Shown: positions 9,007 through 17,525, counted from the stretch's first letter. The stretch: 17,525 nucleotides of DNA from Nephromyces sp. MM_2019 (GCA_015657535.1 JADHZB010001569.1:1-17525), one strand, 5' to 3'. Program-made: numbers and translations. Notes: a model not told the origin generated them from the letters alone.

Positions 9007-10336
9007 TAAGGACTCGAGGATTTGGACAGAAGAGAGGTGCACACACCGAAATGTTTAGTGTGCATACACTGAAGTTAAAATGATACCAAGCGGTGCCAGC
9101 GGTGATGGCGACGCACACACACATGTTAGCGATCAGCTGCCTCATCCTCTCCTTTACCGAGAAAAATTACTACCTGTTAAAGAGAGAGCGTCACCTGTGA
9201 TCGTGGAAATACTTTCATCTTGAGTAGGCATGTGGTGCACGCACACATTAACACAAGCATAACTCGCACACGCAGACGCACACACACGCGTACCACTTAT
9301 ATAGGCAACGTGTACACACAGGACGCGTCCACACAGATAGAAAACGCACACACATATAGCATGGAAACAAATGGCATGCATGTGCAGATGACGTGTGAAA
9401 AAGACACGTACAGATATAGACAACACACATAACGCACTCAAGACATACTTACACACATACAATCCACAAAAACATACACTAACTACGCACTCAAGCACGT
9501 AAAGCACACACGCACACAAACTACACACACAAATACACGCATAATACACACACACCAAGGAATAGCACGTTTATCACATTAGTTTTATCGAATAATGCAA
9601 GCTCAATAGCTGATCAACCCAGCTAGTACAGAGAAGCAGCTATTCGCAACCAAATCTCATTGAACAAACTTTCTCTCATATAAGCAAAACTACTCACATC
9701 GCTACACTATAAAGGCAATGTACATACACTCGAAGCATAGCACACACACGCACAGCGAATTATCAGCTTTCAGCTGTTACAGACAAATGCTAATTAAAGG
9801 AAGATTCAGGAGAATGAGAAGAAGCTCCAAGCAGGTGGATGATAGGGAAGTGCAGTTTATTGAAGTTCGCGCACACACAGTTTAACGCCTTTTTGAGAAA
9901 GGCTTTGGGTGAAGATGATTGAGAAGCTTCAGCGGTTTCGTTACTGCTCAGTTAAGCATTGCTTGATTATCATTATAGGTGACAGGTAGGAAGAGGTGTA
10001 CGTACACCACCTGTAAGCAAAACAAGTACACACACACTGAAAAGAAGCGTTCCGCCTGGGGTGGCTGGTGGGATGCTAAAATCGTGGAAAGATTCGTGGC
10101 AAGCTTTTATATGCACACAAAAAATAGAGAGATTCGCACACATAAGGAGGGGGCACACACAGGGGTGCAAATTAATACAGATTCGCACCCTTTCACACAT
10201 AAAGCGACACCCACACACACTTCCGCACATATTTATACATCCCTACATGCCCTGCACCCACCCCCAATCACCCAAACACATTCACTCAAAGCTTCAAATA
10301 AGGACTAACCCTCTCACACACATACACATACAGATT
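9007..10336. other. Intergenic, CA-rich, 3' flank of ASF1
   Basis: CA-rich at 9230-9560 and 10025-10330. Variant palindrome ATGTACATACAC at 9718-9729. A minus-strand open stretch at about 9880-9955, containing NETAEASQSSSPKAFLKKAL, has no recognised family. CA-rich ORFs here are low-complexity artefacts. Confidence 0.45.
9996..10007. repeat. Perfect palindrome GTGTACGTACAC
   Basis: Exact copy, extended to 14 bp (9995-10008). It lies about 330 bp past the ASF1 stop codon in the direction of ASF1 transcription. Confidence 0.75.
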
Positions 10337-11816
10337 TTAGTACTCCATTACGGCTCCACTGAACTCCGTGTATTGCTGCTGAGGATCTTGAGGGAAAGGC
10401 AAAGGCTTGAAGGTGTCGTTAGTTTCATCTGGAGCTACAGCCTCTGGGTTCTGCACACACAACGTATGCACAGGAAGGCAAACGCTGAGAAACCCAAGGT
10501 TCCCTGCTTAATGGATGGCAGAGCAACAAAAAATAGCACACACACTGTAGAAAAAGGCATGATTAGCACAAAAACTATCAAAAAGTCAGCCACACACACA
10601 TGTGCAATACACTAGGTTCACACACAGACAACATACTCAACTAACACACAGAGCAGATCAAGAAAAACACAGACATATTCACAAGCAAAAATCTTCAGCT
10701 CACACACAAAGCACATCAATAATAATACGCACACAAAATCCTCAACTCGCACACAACAACACATACGAACATATACCAGCATACCAAAAGCATACCAGCG
10801 CGCACCAACACACACCAAAATACACGCTACCTCTACTGGAGGCTCCAGCTCTGGATTAGGCTCATCCCAGTGTATATGGAAGCGAGTTACCCTAGGAGAA
10901 TCATCGATGATACACCTTGCTACCTTACTTAACTCTGGGGGGTAAGGGGGGTTTTCTCGCAGATTAGCATCAACATAGATATGATTGAGGAAGTAGCCTA
11001 TACGTATAAACTCCTGCTTACGATAGCTCGCTGTAACGAGCACAGCCTGCATACCTAAGACGCTCTCAGGATCCATCTGAAGGTAGAAAGAGAGGGGGTG
11101 TACATACACCTCGAGAAATTTCGCACAAGGGAAGACAAGCAGGGATGGGGAGGGTATGAACACCCTGGACGGGGGTAGATGATGTGTGTGAGTTTATAGG
11201 GGTTGAGGAGGTTGTGTGTGTTGGGGAAGGAATGGGATTAGTGTGTGGAGAGGGATGTTGTTATCGGGATGGGAGACACGGATATGGCGGGTGGGGGGAG
11301 GGGGGAGGAAAAAAAACGGAGACATATAGAAACACAAATAGATACAGACACACATACACACATAAGCCGTCCAACACACACCTCCTCACAAGCACACCCC
11401 CTCATATGAACACCCTCTCCACTCCCCCCCATACCCCCTCCCCTTACCTTTGAGAAATCAGGAGGATTCACGGCAAACTCAAAGCACAATATACCCTTTC
11501 TCAAAGGGCCCAAAGCAACACAGTCCAGCTCAATCTCTATGGGTGTGTGTGTATCGGAGGTACTACTAACACTAATACCCCCCTCTGAGCCTTGAGGAAG
11601 GGTAGAAGGGTATAAAACACTATCTTCAACCATTCCACCACCACCCCCCACACTCTTCACAGGCATACTATAGCCTTCACCTACGTAGATAATTCTCCAC
11701 TCTACATCTTCCTGAAGCTCTTGCAAGCATTCAAAGGTTATAGTGAAGCTGAGGGGTAGTGTTAGGGGGGCTGGATTGTTGTTTACTACTATATTAGTAA
11801 CCTTTATACAAGCCAT
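10337..11816 (-). CDS. ASF1: ASF1 histone H3-H4 chaperone
   Basis: Carries H3-H4 dimers for replication-coupled (CAF-1) and independent (HIRA) nucleosome assembly. Exons on the minus strand are 11816-11448, 11076-10831 and 10450-10337, all phase 0, giving 242 residues. Domain markers are the N-terminal VTNIVVNNNPAPLTLPLSFT and FECLQELQEDVEWRIIYVG, then ELDCVALGPLRKGILCFEF and NPPDFSK. Exon 2 gives VLVTASYRKQEFIRIGYFLN, ELSKVARCIIDDSPRVTRFH and IHWDE. The last exon is a Pro/Gln/acid-containing tail ending FSGAVMEY. The Glu-Asp of the B-domain site and the Arg of EFIRIGY are kept. The position of human Val94 is Ala, and a loop of about 48 residues replaces a short one after IIYVG. The Met at 11816 matches the family start. 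AG (CTCGCAG) lies just before it, so a 5'UTR intron is possible. Confidence 0.92.
11077..11447 (-). other. ASF1 intron 1 with self-complementary halves
   Basis: On the sense strand the donor half is G/GT-rich (runs at plus 11412-11443, including GTAAGGGGAGGGGGTAT) and the acceptor half is CA/C-rich. Plus 11204-11224 is complementary to 11371-11388 apart from a 3-nt indel, so the intron RNA can fold back. A palindrome variant, GTGTACATACAC (11098-11109), lies 21 bp before exon 2. Confidence 0.6.
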
Positions 11817-12280
11817 CTTTCTGCGAGGTGTGTGTGTGTGTGTTGGTAGGTGTTTTTTTGTGGGTGAGTATGAGTGCGTGTGCACGTGAGCACTCGCGTG
11901 CTGGTGTGCTTGTGGGTGTACGTTTGTGCGTTTGTCTGTGTGTTATTGCGTGTGTGCTGGTGTCTGTGTATGCGTCTGTATGTCTCTGTGTTTATGTGTA
12001 TATATGTGTGTCAATTTCAAGTGTAGGTACACTGACGGATATCATATGATCGCTGCGTGCAAAGGGGGGGTCTGAGGGGGTCTGAGTAGGGGAGAACGCA
12101 AAGAGAAGGCTTCAATGGGATATCTGAGGGGAAACCGTGGAAGGGGGGATCGGTGGGTCGGTGAGAATCGACGGCTGAGGGGGATAAGGGATGTGGTATG
12201 GGTGGGCGGGAGTTGCTGGTATAGTATGTGGAGGGGGCCACGTTGTCGGCAGTTTGTGCGGAGGGGGGTGGATACAGAGT
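11817..12280. other. ASF1 upstream region, GT-rich then G-rich
   Basis: 11830-12012 is a GT-rich low-complexity block (CA-rich in the ASF1 sense). A palindrome variant, GTGTAGGTACAC, lies at 12021-12032, 205 bp upstream of the ASF1 start. 12063-12260 has many plus-strand G-runs, including a direct repeat of TCTGAGGGGG-like units. It is probably the promoter region, but no core element is identified. Confidence 0.4.
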
Positions 12281-13070
12281 TTTTCATCACACACACACGG
12301 GGGGGTATTCATCATTATTATACACAGGAGGAACTTTTCATCACATTCACAAGAGATCCTCACCCCCACACATAAACAAGTACACTTCTACCCCCCCCAC
12401 ACACGCAAAAGTATACCTCAAACCACTTAGCTTTACACAAAGAGTGAAAACAAGCAAAAAAATTCACATCACACGCATTTTGCACACACACAACAAAAGA
12501 TATTCAGCCATTTCCTTTTGTGATACATAATTAACATGTCAATGGATAGCACACACAAACGCACACGCACGCGTACACACACACACGAAACATCCTTCTA
12601 ACGCCTTGTATCTTGCATTAGAGCATAATCGTCAGACACTTTCGTTTCTTTCTTTATGTATCACACACTAACCTTCCACTTAATCGTAGAAAAGCAGTGT
12701 ACGTACACCCTCACAAGTTGGGTTAACTTCGCCTCATCAGAACGAAGAGCTTCCTCCTTTAGGCAGTTTCAATCTCTTATAAATCAAAGCCACAGGATTG
12801 TGAAGCACCTCCCTTTTCCTAAAGTAAAAATATACACTGAAAGAGACTAGCAAATAACACACACTTTAAGCCTCTTCTAATCATCAAAGCTAGCGGGAAA
12901 AGTAGCAAAATGCGGATTCTAATAAAACTGAAATATCCCTGAAGAAAATCATTTTTTGCTGCAAAACTTTCATGAAAAGAATAAGAGAAACACTAAGAAA
13001 CTAGCGGCGTGTTGCAAACATTTGAGCAAAATAAAATGAAGAATTACGAGAAAATATGAAGAGGCAATAG
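12281..13070. other. Intergenic, mostly CA-rich, no secure gene
   Basis: CA-rich to about 12590. Open frames exist on both strands at 12710-12850: plus contains SLINQSHRIVKHLPFPKVKI, minus contains ALIYKRLKLPKGGSSSF. Neither is recognised, and they cannot both be real. Confidence 0.4.
12697..12708. repeat. Perfect palindrome GTGTACGTACAC
   Basis: Exact copy in the long intergenic region, with the same AGTGTACGTACACC context as 8036 and 8186. Confidence 0.75.
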
Positions 13071-13297
13071 AAAAAGTAGCAAAAAACATCAAAAAAGTAT
13101 CGAAAACTTCAAAAAATGGACAAAAAACAACTAAAGTAGTAAAAAGATTAGAAAGCACTACAAAACTCTACAAATCACCCAAAAATAACCAAAACCATCA
13201 AAAATATATCCAAGAAAAACCAGTCGCCCAAAAAACGTCAAAAATAACAAAAAAAACGAAAAACCACCCAAAAAAACACAAAAAACCACCCAAAAAA
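13071..13297. other. Helically phased A-tracts (predicted curved DNA)
   Basis: A-runs of three to eight start at 13071, 13081, 13091, 13103, 13111, 13122, 13133, 13141, 13152, 13162, 13172, 13181, 13191, 13200, 13215, 13230, 13240, 13249, 13259, 13270, 13280 and 13292. Most steps are 8-12 bp, with a mean of about 10.5 bp. A-tracts in phase with the helix are known to bend DNA. The period is not a multiple of three, so coding does not explain it. Confidence 0.7.
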
Positions 13298-13440
13298 GCC
13301 TCTTCATATCTCCTTCAAGCTTTCTGCACACAAACCGCTGTCATGCACCCCACAAGTCCTGAAAAAATATCCTCTATACACACAATCAATTCCCTCCTTC
13401 ACGCCTTATATATAATATTCACACAGATTCCTCAGAGGAT

Positions 13441-13489
13441 GGAATGTATGAGAGAAGCTTGTTTGTTATAAGCTTCTCTCAAGCATTCC
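13441..13489. repeat. Strong inverted repeat: 20-bp arms, 9-nt loop
   Basis: The left arm 13441-13460 pairs with the right arm 13470-13489 at 18 of 20 positions, including an unbroken 12-bp block TGAGAGAAGCTT. The loop is GTTTGTTAT. A TATATATAATATT stretch lies about 30 bp upstream at 13408-13420. The element could be a small inverted-repeat transposon remnant, a structured RNA or a transcription boundary; the sequence does not decide. Confidence 0.7.
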
Positions 13490-13734
13490 AAAGCATCGCT
13501 ATTTCCCCCTCATCATCTTCATTGATTGTGGCGAGTGCCTTACGGAGCTTTGAGCTTTACACACTCCCATAAGCAGAAGAAGCAGAGAGAAAAAGCTTTG
13601 AAACTTACCAGTAAAACCTGTGAAATTTTCCCGCCGAATTCCCTACAAAAATACAGAAAGACGCACACAGACACAGTAGACACGATTGGCATAGAAACAA
13701 GAGAGCATGGAAAGCAAGGCACACACTGATGACG

Positions 13735-13905
13735 ATGAGATGATGAGACAGCAGTGTTCTCTCACACACACCAATGAAGATGAGACAGTGGCGTTCTTTT
13801 TCGCTCTCACACGCACACACTAATGAGACAGTAGTATTCTCACACACAGCGAAGATGAGACAGTATCGTTCTTCTCTCACACACATACACCAAAGATAAG
13901 ACAAC
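13735..13905. repeat. Degenerate tandem repeat, about five copies of 32-43 bp
   Basis: GATGAGACAG (or a close form) occurs at about 13742, 13779, 13822, 13854 and 13894. Each copy is followed by TTCT and a CTCTCACACACA-type stretch. Confidence 0.65.
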
Positions 13906-14095
13906 AGTTCACTCCTCCACGCAACACCCATTAAATCGCAGTTTCCTTCACACGCGCATGAATTTATGTTTCCACAAGGTACTAGAGCCTCACACACACA
14001 AGAAATACACAAAAAAAAGATTTCTACTTTCTCATTATGTTTTGAGACAGGCGGCTAGCGTTGTGTGTGTATACACCCGAAGAAGACGTATGCAG

Positions 14096-14203
14096 AAAAA
14101 GCAGCGGATCTTGTTACCACACGACATACACGCATACGTACGCGATTGTGGTTTTGATGGAGACAAACCTCTAGGATATGAGCGATTTACACACACATTT
14201 TAA
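14096..14203 (+). other. Candidate terminal exon with faint histone-fold resemblance
   Basis: An AG (TATGCAG) precedes 14096. The frame reads KKQRILLPHDIHAYVRDCGF, then DGDKPLGYERFTHTF and TAA at 14201-14203. The stretch ILLPHDIHAYVRD resembles the last helix region of histone-fold proteins (compare IMPKDIQLARRI of histone H3). Upstream exons carrying the rest of a fold were not found. The opposite strand has a chance C..C-x5-C..C frame. Low confidence. Confidence 0.2.
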
Positions 14204-14226
14204 GGGAACATCTTTCGCAGACTTAC

Positions 14227-14228
<2 letters not shown>

Positions 14229-14260
<32 letters not shown>
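14229..14260. repeat. (AC)16 microsatellite
   Basis: Sixteen uninterrupted AC units, the longest pure dinucleotide run in the window. Confidence 0.95.
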
Positions 14261-14263
<3 letters not shown>

Positions 14264-14269
14264 CCAGTG

Positions 14270-14700
14270 GCAGAGAGAGAGCAGAGGCGTGTCGCAAAAA
14301 CTCGTCAGTGAGATTGTAGCATACACAAACTTGTAGAGACAAAGTTTAACACAGATACTGGTAGGGAATGTGCTTAACACACACACAAACTGGCAGAGGC
14401 AGAGTATGAGACACACGCTGGTAAAGATTGAGTTCAACACACACACACTGGTAGATACAGATCGGAACACACGCACTAGTAGAGACATTTTTTCGCGCAC
14501 ACACTAGCAAGAGACAGGGTATGATGGACACGCTTGTAGGAGACAGGTTAGCACACAAAAAAAACATCAGAAGGAGATAAAGCGAAAGCCACACTACTAG
14601 GAAACATACTTTAGCACACAAACACCAACAAAGATGAAACTAGGTAAACAGGAATGCTAGCACACACTCTAGCCAAGACAGTATTAGCTCATAGCATACA
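14270..14700. repeat. Degenerate minisatellite with a CACACTGGTAGAGACA core
   Basis: Repeated units of roughly 50-60 bp contain CACACACTGGTAGA, ACTGGCAGAGGCAGAGT, CACTAGTAGAGACA and ACTAGCAAGAGACAGGGTA, and become weaker toward 14700. The open minus-strand frames here are products of the repeat. Confidence 0.6.
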
Positions 14701-15215
14701 TATTGACACATAGATTAGTACATGCTAGCACAAAAACTAAAACACACACACTGATTGCTTCAATATAAGAATAGCAGGAAGAGAGGCACAGACAATTTGA
14801 AATCTTCCAGTTAGTAGAGACTAGGCAAACTACATGTATGAGAAAAGTAGCTCATATTTACTAGCTGTGTGTGTATGACTGCTTTTTATTATGTGTGAAA
14901 CTAGCTACCAATGAAAGCCAACCGATTAAGCTTCTCTAGCTAAAAGGCATGTAGTACAAGCAGAGAGAGCTGTGGTGAGAATTGCACACGAAATATCGAA
15001 TGCACATACATAGGGAGAAGGGTGCACACTTAAAGAGTGAAACAACACATACACAACGCAAAGAATGTACATACACGGGGAAAATAGTGTACACACACAC
15101 CTAGCAAAGAGCAAATGAATGCACACACACACACATGGAGGCAAGAGGGTGCACGCACACAAAGCAAAGAATGCACATACAAACAAGGTCTATCTAAAGC
15201 TTATCTACTAAAGGT
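14701..15215. other. Intergenic, no recognised gene
   Basis: From 14990 to 15185 there are loosely repeated CA-rich units containing (A/G)TGCACATACA and GGGTGCACAC. A palindrome variant, ATGTACATACAC, lies at 15065-15076. No exon is supported. Confidence 0.45.
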
Positions 15216-15303
15216 ATGGATCGCATCAAACGCTCCGCACACAAAACTCCGGCAGATTTAGCTAAGCATAGACGCATTGACTATGCGAAATTTCCACAGT
15301 ATT
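15216..15303 (+). other. Candidate first exon, unknown protein
   Basis: ATG at 15216 opens a charged, non-repetitive frame, MDRIKRSAHKTPADLAKHRR and IDYAKFPQY, ending at a GTGTGTG donor-like sequence. No downstream partner was found and no family is recognised. Confidence 0.15.
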
Positions 15304-15857
15304 GTGTGTGTTTTACGAAGATCACACACACACGCCACAATCATCAAGAACACCACACAAGCTACCCACATACATCGTCTACACACACACGTATACTACA
15401 CATAAACATCACATAGTAATACTGCACACACAAGTCACGCACGGAAATAACACATATTACTCGCACACACTACACTCGCACGTTATATACCCCACACACA
15501 CCATCCGCACACAACATGCGCACACAACATCCGCACAGACCATCCGCAAGCACCACCCGTACACAACACGCGCACACAATACCCCCATACACCACCTACA
15601 TACACCACACACATGCCAACGACACACACACCCTAAGTGCAGACACACACCAACCACACACCAACCACACACACACACACAAACCACACACACACGCCAA
15701 CCAGAGATCCACACCAACCACACAGACGCCACCCAGAGATCCACTCCAACCACACACCCGCCAACCTCCCCCACCCACACACACCCCCTACCCACACACT
15801 CCCGCACCCCCCACCGAACCGCCCACCCACACACAACCACCATGCACACACTACATT
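15304..15857. repeat. CA/CCA-rich low-complexity block upstream of HIS7
   Basis: Short imperfect tandem units such as CACACAACATCCGCACA and ACCAACCACACACCAACCAC change into C-rich CCCACCCACACACA units. Long HTHT and PTTHP frames, and their reverse-strand GVCV frames, are artefacts of composition. Confidence 0.75.
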
Positions 15858-15933
15858 GAAGATAATTCCGCGATCTTCACGCCTCTCTCTCATCCTTGAA
15901 GATCAGCCTAAGATAACTGCAATTCCTGCAGTT
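15858..15933. repeat. Two short hairpins upstream of HIS7
   Basis: GAAGAT (15858-15863) pairs with ATCTTC (15873-15878). AACTGCA (15915-15921) pairs with TGCAGTT (15927-15933) across a 5-nt loop. They lie 70-145 bp before the HIS7 start. A pyrimidine-rich tract follows at 15940-15975, as is common near eukaryotic transcription starts. Confidence 0.4.
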
Positions 15934-16002
15934 TAGCATATTTCCTCTTCTTTTTCTCCCCCTCTTCTCCCTCCTAAAAGCCTCCAATTTGTCGCGATCA
16001 TC

Positions 16003-17233
16003 ATGAGCGATGATACTCTTTCTACCTCCCCTTCCTCATCTCATCTTCAACCTCAAAATGCACACGCACAGGCTTCCTCTTACTCAGGCTGCCGTGTGTG
16101 TGTGTTAGATTATGGCAGTGGCAATATAAGGAGCGTCTTCAACCTTCTTCATCGTATGAAGCTACCATTTGTTACTGCCAACACACCTGAAGATATCGAA
16201 GCTGCCGGCCTACTGATTCTTCCGGGAATGGGGGCGATGCAGTCTCCCCTGGAGGGGCTGAAGCGGAAGGGTTTGTTAGATGTTTTGAAGCGGCATATTG
16301 AGGGGGGTAAACCCTACCTTGGGATTTGTGTTGGTAAGTGATGTGTGTGGGGGGGAGGTGGGGGATGAGGTTTATTTTGGGACTAATTGAGTATTTTCTG
16401 TACGTGTTGGAGTTGTGTGTTAGTGCTCTCTGTGTTTGAGATGTAATTGGGTGGTGTGTATATTGGCGTAGATGATCTTCGTCTGGTGCGTGTGTGTGTG
16501 GATGATGTATGCCCAGTGTGTGTACGTGGGTTATTTGTGTCCGGTTTGTGTGTGTGTGTATGTGGGTGCTGTATGTCTGGTGTGTGTATGTTGGGGATAA
16601 GTATGTTATGCGTGTGCGGGTGGCTTATATGTGCGCAAGTTTGAGAAAGAGGGATGTTTATTTACTTAAAGGAATGACAGGGTTGTTCAAGAAGGAATTT
16701 GATGTTTTTTCCTTGTTGGAGAAGCGATGGGTGATGGATAGTTTTGCTCTTTTGCGATGGGATGTATGCGTTACATAACATCGGCAAGTTGATATCTACG
16801 CACACACACTAACACGCACACACCCAGCAGTGCTTTTGTTCACACAAACGCAGCGACACATCGAGCAAACACACACACAGAAACCCATGGACACGTAGTA
16901 CCCACAAACCCAGCAAGAAATCGCACACATACACCATTCATATACCTTCCCAAGTAGATTTATTTTCTTTTAACGAGTTCAAGTACACTGAAAGTTTCTG
17001 CTATGTGTTTCTCCTTACTCAATGAAATTTTCTGCTTCTTGATGCTTTACAGGGCTGCAATGCCTCTTCAACTCCAGCGAAGAATCTCCTGGTGTGCGTG
17101 GGCTGGGTATAGTAGATGCTACTCTGAGATACCTACCGACATCTCACAGTGTTCCTCATATAGGCTGGAATACAGTGAAGCGCCACTCTACATCCTTCTT
17201 CTTAACTGAAGAGGAGGAAAAAAAGAGTGAACG
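16003..17233 (+). CDS. HIS7: Imidazole glycerol phosphate synthase, glutamine amidotransferase domain (3' partial)
   Basis: HisH-type domain: removes ammonia from glutamine and passes it to the HisF barrel, which forms imidazole glycerol phosphate and AICAR in histidine synthesis. In eukaryotes the two domains are normally fused; HisF would lie beyond the window. Exons are 16003-16333 and 17053-17233, joined in phase 1. Residues 1-29 are Ser-rich with early acidic residues and do not resemble a clear transit peptide. Then come VCVLDYGSGNIRSVFNLLHR, LLILPGMGAMQSP (oxyanion region) and PYLGICVGLQCLFNSSEESP with the nucleophile Cys109. GVRGLGIVDA and VPHIGWNTVKR follow. An acidic EEEEKKSE stretch ends exon 2 at a GTAGGT donor in phase 2. 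The catalytic His and Glu are not yet reached. The amidotransferase assignment is secure; the fusion is inferred. Confidence 0.9.
16334..17052 (+). other. HIS7 intron 1, GT-rich donor half and CA-rich acceptor half
   Basis: 719 bp, GTAAGT...TTTACAG. G-runs follow the donor at 16349-16364. GT-rich repeats run to about 16635, then CA-rich repeats occupy 16800-16940. The two halves are broadly complementary, as in ASF1 intron 1. Confidence 0.65.
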
Positions 17234-17525
17234 GTAGGTTTTTGAGTGTCTGTGTTTTTTTTGATGATGTATGTACAGTGAAAATACATGCTTGCAATGT
17301 AGCATAGGAGCTTTTTGTAGATAATTGTGCTTGCAGACTATTTTTTTATGTGTGTAGTAATATGTGCTGGAATTTGTGTGTGTGCTCGTACTTATATGTA
17401 TGTGTGTATGCATGTATATGTGTTGGCTTGCACTGTCTTGTGTTTGCACTGTATGTGTGTATGTATTCTTTTGCTGTTTCTCTCGATGTAAGACTGTACT
17501 TCGATCTACTGATATAAGCACTGCC
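17234..17525 (+). other. HIS7 intron 2 (open at the window end)
   Basis: GT-rich after a GTAGGT donor. A palindrome variant, ATGTATGTACAG, lies at 17268-17279. A pyrimidine-rich stretch ending GATGTAAG at about 17492 could be an acceptor and would read RLYF in phase, near the family's YFVHS. A stop follows within four codons, so this is not accepted as an exon. Confidence 0.5.

Noticed and set aside
9154..9558. Long CVCV/HTHT-type ORFs here and at 1556-1961, 6572-6943, 7049-7418, 15302-15936 and elsewhere
   Set aside because: They are translations of GT/CA repeats, open on several frames and both strands at once, with no family resemblance.
10046..10090. Plus-strand frame containing SAWGGWWDAK, considered as the missing AWG end of ATG12
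   Set aside because: It lies 2.3 kb past the ATG12 stop codon, has no stop after Gly, and the phased exon at 7679 already matches the full ATG12 C-terminus.
13479..13642. Minus-strand exon pair: a 34-nt exon 13609-13642 with a TTTTGTAG acceptor and GTAAGT donor, joined to a piece ending at 13479. The joined frame includes KFHRFYCSKLRKAL, recalling the YC..RL.RLRK motif of SRP68
   Set aside because: It needs a 54-bp intron, a weak acceptor and a stop soon after. The conserved upstream SRP68 segment is absent, and the piece overlaps the hairpin.
14050..14170. Minus-strand C..C-x5-C..C frame resembling a zinc ribbon
   Set aside because: The Cys codons come from CA/GT-rich sequence, there are no flanking exons, and the plus-strand reading is at least as plausible.
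17492..17525. Third HIS7 exon starting RLYF
   Set aside because: An in-frame stop follows after LYFDLLI, and the expected catalytic-His motif is not formed.
1..17525. tRNA, rRNA or spliceosomal RNA genes
   Set aside because: No T-loop/D-loop pairs, rRNA core segments or snRNA signatures were recognised by eye on either strand. A covariance-model search was not possible here.

Overview
The window is nuclear DNA of an intron-rich eukaryote. Four protein genes can be read, and each is split by spliceosomal introns (GT...AG) of about 200 to 790 bp. Exons were joined by splice consensus, phase agreement and known family sequence. The sequence does not name the organism. HIS7 means histidine is made from scratch, which argues against an animal or an apicomplexan parasite. 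An alga, a free-living protist or a fungus-like organism would fit. The ATG12 form resembles that known from apicomplexans and Komagataella, so an alveolate relative is possible but unproven.

Layout: 1-2367 (+) is the C-terminal half of the Sec61 alpha translocon channel, five exons, 5' end outside the window. 2368-6430 holds no recognisable gene; it is GT-rich, with two minisatellites and a few weak candidate exons. 6431-7735 (+) is ATG12, four exons. 7736-10336 is intergenic, with a cluster of 12-bp palindromes and a tandem duplication of about 101 bp. 10337-11816 (-) is ASF1, three exons. 11817-16002 is a long, mostly CA-rich region with minisatellites, a 230-bp block of helically phased A-tracts, a strong hairpin and a few weak candidate exons. 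16003-17233 and onward (+) is the start of HIS7 (imidazole glycerol phosphate synthase), two exons visible, 3' end outside the window.

The four genes are unrelated housekeeping functions: protein translocation, autophagy, histone deposition and histidine synthesis. They do not form a pathway cluster.

Three points stand out. First, the ATG12 homologue lacks the C-terminal glycine needed for covalent attachment to ATG5, so a non-covalent ATG12-ATG5 system is likely. Second, the palindrome GTGTACGTACAC recurs six times exactly and many more times with one change, including just downstream of each of the three gene 3' ends in the window. Third, introns and intergenic DNA are strongly GT/CA polarised; several introns are GT- and G-run-rich at the donor side and CA-rich at the acceptor side, so they could fold back on themselves.
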